Below, one piece after another: positions 60,131 through 64,000 of a DNA stretch of 64,000 bases. Under the pieces are notes generated by a model, which was given only the letters and a program-made list of their open reading frames with translations, had not been told where the DNA came from and searched no databases. Source of the DNA: Nageia nagi (lineage: Eukaryota > Pinophyta); NCBI GenBank assembly GCA_050084985.1, contig JBITNC010000001.1:171306001-171370000 (forward strand). Direction: 5' to 3'. Position numbers and translations under genes: made by a program. The stretch's first letter is position 1. Every line of letters begins with the position of its first letter.

Positions 60131-60779
60131 TTTATAATACTCAATCAGGATCATCTAGATGATTATGATGCTTGCAAGATCATCTGGGCAACTAGCAAGT
60201 CATCTAGGTGACTAAGAAAAAAGATGTTAGACTAACTTAAAGCTTGAAACTAAGTTGATCAATTTGGTTGAAGAACCTACAAACACACATTAGTTCAACA
60301 TGATACTAGAATACATGATAAACATTAAAATGTTAATGTAACCCTATCAATGAAGTAAACTACATTTTTAGGGTATTTATAGTTGAATATTTTTTTGTTG
60401 ATCTTCAAAGTTGTGAGAAGCTAAGTACAAAAACATGTTAAGCTAATAATTTTATAATAAGCTAATAGTCAATAATGATAAATGATCTATGATAGCAAAA
60501 TGATCAACATGAGAGCTAGTTTTAACACATGATAAGTTGTATAAGATCATCCTAATCACTCGACCCTAGTCTAGTTTCGATTCATGATAGGACATATAAT
60601 ACAAAATCAAGAACCATGAGGATCCAAAAAATTTTGGTTTCAACACATGACAAGCCAAATAAGGTGAGATTGGATCTCATGAAAATGGACTTATGATAAA
60701 TATCTAACAAGTAGATCAATTAGCCATTAGAATAATAAAGTAAAAATTTAATCTAATCTAAGCTAAGTACAAAAAGGAA
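60131..60779. other. unassigned DNA with ATCATCTAGATGAT palindrome
   Basis: A perfect 14-bp palindrome ATCATCTAGATGAT is at 60150-60163, followed by related AGATCATCTGGGCAACT and AGTCATCTAGGTGACT. The same family of words recurs to 62690. No coding sequence is visible. Confidence 0.5.
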
Positions 60780-60990
60780 AATGATATTTGCTTTGCCCCA
60801 ATAGTCGAAGGGAATAATCTCTATTTTGCCCCAACAATTAAAGGGTGTATGAATCTACTTTTCCCCAGCATATGAAGGGAAGTATCATAGGCTCGTAGCC
60901 CTACCAAGCATGGGAATATAGCACATAGGCATACAATGCTTGTACAAAGTGCCAAAAGAAAATGACCTCTACTATTCCCTAGTAGCTAAG
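60780..60990. repeat. short tandem units with CCCCA...AAGGG
   Basis: Units of about 36 bp: TTTGCCCCAATAGTCGAAGGG, TTTTGCCCCAACAATTAAAGGG, CTTTTCCCCAGCATATGAAGGG and a later CTATTCCCTAGTAGCTAAGGG. Each has a CCCCA core and closes with AAGGG, so each is a small imperfect dyad. Confidence 0.65.
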
Positions 60991-61069
60991 GGAAATGATC
61001 ATAGGCATGCACACTTACCAAGCATATGAAACATATAATTTAGGCATACAACACTTATACAAGAATGAT

Positions 61070-61320
61070 CAAGCTAAACATGATGATGTTTGAGTATGTT
61101 GATTTTCAATCAATCAAGTCATGCTAAGCTGATAATGTCGAACATGGTGATGTTCAAGTGTATTTATTTCCAATCCACCATGATAATCTGTAATGATAAT
61201 GTTGAACATAATGCTATCAAAAAATAATGATTACCAATCCATCATGTTGACCTAAAGTGATTGTATCAGGCATGATGATGTCAAAATATATTTATTTCCA
61301 ATCCATCATGCTAAACCAAT
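61070..61320. repeat. four diverged tandem units of about 62 bp
   Basis: The block (A/G)(A/G)CATG(A/G)TGATGTT-like, then TTATTTCCAATC(C)A(T/C)CATG(C/A)TAA, recurs near 61080, 61140, 61200 and 61255. The unit ends share CCAATCCATCATG. No function is evident. Confidence 0.65.
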
Positions 61321-62889
61321 AGTCATCTAGCAAACATTCATGATGCAAGAAAGTTTAACCATGCATCCAAGATGCCCCAATAAAGCCAATGATGTACCTT
61401 ATAAAATTTGCAAAAATTTGATTAGTTTAAAAATTTTGTGTGAAGCTCTCCCCCTCAAATGGGAAGGTGGGATGGATGACAAGACAAGACACCTGACCAT
61501 TTGACTTAATAGAATAGGAAATAATCATCATGATTGAGGGCTTATAAAGTGCAATATAGATAGTGCAAATCATCTAAATGATTGGTAGTCATCTGACTGA
61601 TTAGGTTTTAGTGAAACATATAGGAGATTAAGGATCATCCAAATGATCTTATTAGGGAAGAATAGAAAAATAAAAAGTGAAAATTAGATTTGACTCTTCA
61701 CTTTGGCTATTTGCATTTTTACATGTACTGTTTTGAGTTTCACTATTATAGACTATTATAGAGTGGATGTTGACCAAAATGGAGAAAATAATAGATCTAA
61801 GAGAGACAAGATGGAAATAATAGGTTTGATGGAAGGTCCACCTAGCAATGGGGAGGAACCACCTCCCAAAAAGTTAGGTCATCGCATTCCAAAACCCTTA
61901 CCATAGATTTTATGTTAAGTTTTATATTTTCATTGATTATGTAAGACAAAAGTGATTTACCTTGTGAACTATTAATTAGGTTTGCATGTGGTTTATTAAG
62001 AGTTGTATTTTAACTGATGCCCCTATTTGTGATAGTAGGTTAAATAGTAAAAATAGATTAAACCATATACTCTTTGAGTTTTTAATTATTGGATGCCATG
62101 ATAGTTTAACATATGCTTGCTTGGCTTTTATTCATTTTTATGTTGGTATAATATTGGGATAAGGGTTGAGATTATTGACCCTAGCTAATATGCATCTTGA
62201 CATTACTATAGCAGGTCAACAATACACAAATAGAACTACAACAATGGATACAAGATAAAAGATTAGGATTTAAAAAACATAATAAAATATAGAGGAAACA
62301 TAGAGAATAGACAAAACATGAGTAGTTTAGATGACATAGCTATAGTGGATGAATAAGCAATGGGCCTAAAAACCCTAGACCACTATAAATACACAAACAC
62401 CATATGCAATGTAATATCAATTTGATTTACCCAATTGAATAGGAATACATAAATATAGCAATTTTTATGATATGTAGTATTTGAATTATGTAAAAAAAAA
62501 TTGATTTGATTATACCATAGGTTTTTTTTTCAAAATTTTACATCTACTAATCATCCATGAGTCATACAATTTGATTTGGAGGTCATCTATCTATCAAATG
62601 ATTCCATAAATCATCTAGATGATTGTACAAGTCATCCAAAATTTGTACGAATAGGTCAACCTAGTCATCATCCATAAGGATGATTTTGACATAAAGCAAA
62701 ATGACTAAAAAATTAAAAATGCAAACCTAGAAAAAAATACAACTAGACATCCTAGGTGAAATTTAGGATTGACTTAGACATAAAGACCATTGACATAGAA
62801 GTAAACATGAAAACATTTCATACAAAGACTAACATCTTAAAATTTATGCTAGATGAAAGTCAGGCATAAGTTTTGGTTGCTTTAGAAAG
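61321..62889. other. unassigned DNA upstream of the plant-mobile-domain pseudogene
   Basis: ATCATC-type words continue (61568, 61632, 62610-62623). A 67-codon plus-strand frame at 61703-61906 ends GPPSNGEEPPPKKLGHRIPK. It has a hydrophobic start and a Pro/Lys-rich end, and I do not recognise it. The rest is AT-rich without features. Confidence 0.4.
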
Positions 62890-63975
62890 AGGTGCAGGCA
62901 GTGCTAACACCTTTTAACTGGGCCTAGCTAGAGGTAGTGGGGCTCGTAAGAGCCACAAGGATTATTCCTATGAAGAGAGATACCTACTACATGATAGAGC
63001 TTAGAGAACACTTTGACCTAGACCATTATACCTTCCTTATCCTGATAAGGGATATGAAAGTCATTATGGAGGATATTTATAGGATATTGTGGGTGCCACT
63101 TGAGGGAGAGTAGGTGATGGTGGTGATAGATAGGGTGATGATTAGGCCCTACATAAGTGAGGGTTATTGAATATGGGACCTCATGAATGGAGGGGTACTT
63201 ATCACACCTATCTATCGATAGGGTCACCTCAGATGCAAGGAGGTGATGGCCATGCTTCTCATTCCATTTTTTATCTTACCAAATTTATTAAGACCTAGGT
63301 TCCCTTGGAAAATGTTTGGGGTGGTCACCAGGATGGTTCAAGAGAGCATAATATTTTCCTAGGGGCTAGTAGTGCTAGTGCAGTTCTATAAAGAGTTGGA
63401 AATGGCTACCAAAGAATGATGAGGCATCAGTACCTTGATCCTAATCTAAATGTGGGCTTGAGAGCATATTCATCCTAGGAGGTTGAATAGATTTCTTATC
63501 GATGTACATAGACCAAAGATGATAGGGGACATCCCCATAGTGGTAGGGATAAAGTTTCCATATGCTTGGTTCTAGGAGCATGAGTAGGAGATACTTAGAA
63601 TAATCCTTACAAGGGCCACACATATTAGTATCGAGACATGCTAACAGGGCTACAGTCAAAAGATATTGTCTATTAACCATATTAAGGGGATTGCATGGGT
63701 AGAGGATGTAGTACATCTAGCACATTCCTTTAATACCAAGCATGTTTAGGGTTGACATATGAGGGATGTTGAGATCTTAAGGTCTAAGAAGGTTTAGCAC
63801 TAGCACAGCCTAGTGCAGGATGTACCACCAGAGATAGCACTTTATGGCAAGGTAGATAAGGATACCCCAATGAGGCCAAGGTTAGCATATGTTGATTAAA
63901 ATGCAACACCTAATGCACCAATAGTCAAATAAATGGTTGATTATGTAGCCATCAAACCTAAATACAATGTATGGT
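62890..63975 (+). pseudogene. plant mobile domain (PMD, MAIN/PP7-like) pseudogene
   Basis: One plus-strand frame reads without an obvious frameshift for about 1 kb as a plant mobile domain: ELREHFDLDHYTFLILIRDM, KVIMEDIYRILWVPLEGE, PRFPWKMFGVVTRMVQESII, WA, stop, EHIHPRRLNRF, IGDIPIVVGIKFPYAWF, and VEDVVHLAHSFNTKHV. This matches the known layout of the PMD family (TF...G....L.DVYRIL; the FPW and WAWEH blocks). About 18 in-frame stops occur, mostly where Trp, Gln or Arg is expected (TGG to TAG/TGA, CAA to TAA, CAG to TAG). The family is often carried by transposons. The right end comes close to the window edge. Confidence 0.75.
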
Positions 63976-64000
63976 GGGTCCCACTATAGGACTAGGTACC

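Noticed and set aside
63018-63716. Minus-strand frames of 69 and 91 codons
   Set aside because: Antisense shadows of the plant-mobile-domain pseudogene; stops on the sense strand do not interrupt them.

Overview
The window looks like intergenic DNA from a large, repeat-filled land-plant genome, most likely a gymnosperm and perhaps a conifer. This rests on the very AT-rich base composition, old nested LTR retrotransposons, decayed organelle-type PPR genes of the PLS class and a decayed plant-mobile-domain gene. The organism is inferred, not proven. I see no intact cellular gene, tRNA, rRNA or CRISPR array. Almost every recognisable coding region is a retrotransposon protein broken by stops and frameshifts.

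Layout. 1-7731: minus-strand Ty1/copia element (copia-1) that runs off the left edge and sits inside a minus-strand Ty3/gypsy element of Tat type (gypsy A, 7732 to about 14280). About 14400-15620: another minus-strand gag remnant. 17171-18000: PPR pseudogene. 19070-54300: a deep nest. Plus-strand Tat-like gypsy C is the outermost layer and survives in three pieces (19070-19210, 31820-32344, 51909-54300). A solo copia LTR (19216-19353 plus 31398-31819) lies in its aRNase H region, and 12-kb gypsy D (19354-31392, minus) lies inside that solo LTR. A second copia, copia-2 (minus; 32345-32991, 39180-42757, 51243-51908), is inserted in the RT of gypsy C. It was later split by gypsy E (32997-39174, plus) and by copia-3 (42758-51237, plus, same family as copia-1). 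Target-site duplications support D (ATACC), E (ACCAT), copia-3 (TTATA) and, weakly, the solo LTR (AAAG plus one mismatch). 54310-54780: fold-back sequence. 54780-58720: minus-strand PPR pseudogene array with a period near 250 bp. 58721-62890: mostly unassigned DNA with short tandem repeats. 62890-63975: plus-strand plant-mobile-domain pseudogene running towards the right edge.

How the parts relate. The Tat-like elements share one order: gag, protease, an extra RNase H (aRNase H type), RT, RT-linked RNase H, integrase. The extra RNase H is upstream of RT, and gypsy D also has a roughly 3.4-kb additional ORF after integrase. Gypsy D has an abnormal 5' end: both outer ends carry the same LTR terminus in opposite orientation, yet they are flanked by a perfect 5-bp target duplication. 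Copia-1 and copia-3 share long untranslated leaders of 2.7-3.2 kb and a small repeat in the 3' UTR. Decay is dominated by C-to-T type changes (W, Q and R codons turned into stops), as expected for heavily methylated DNA.
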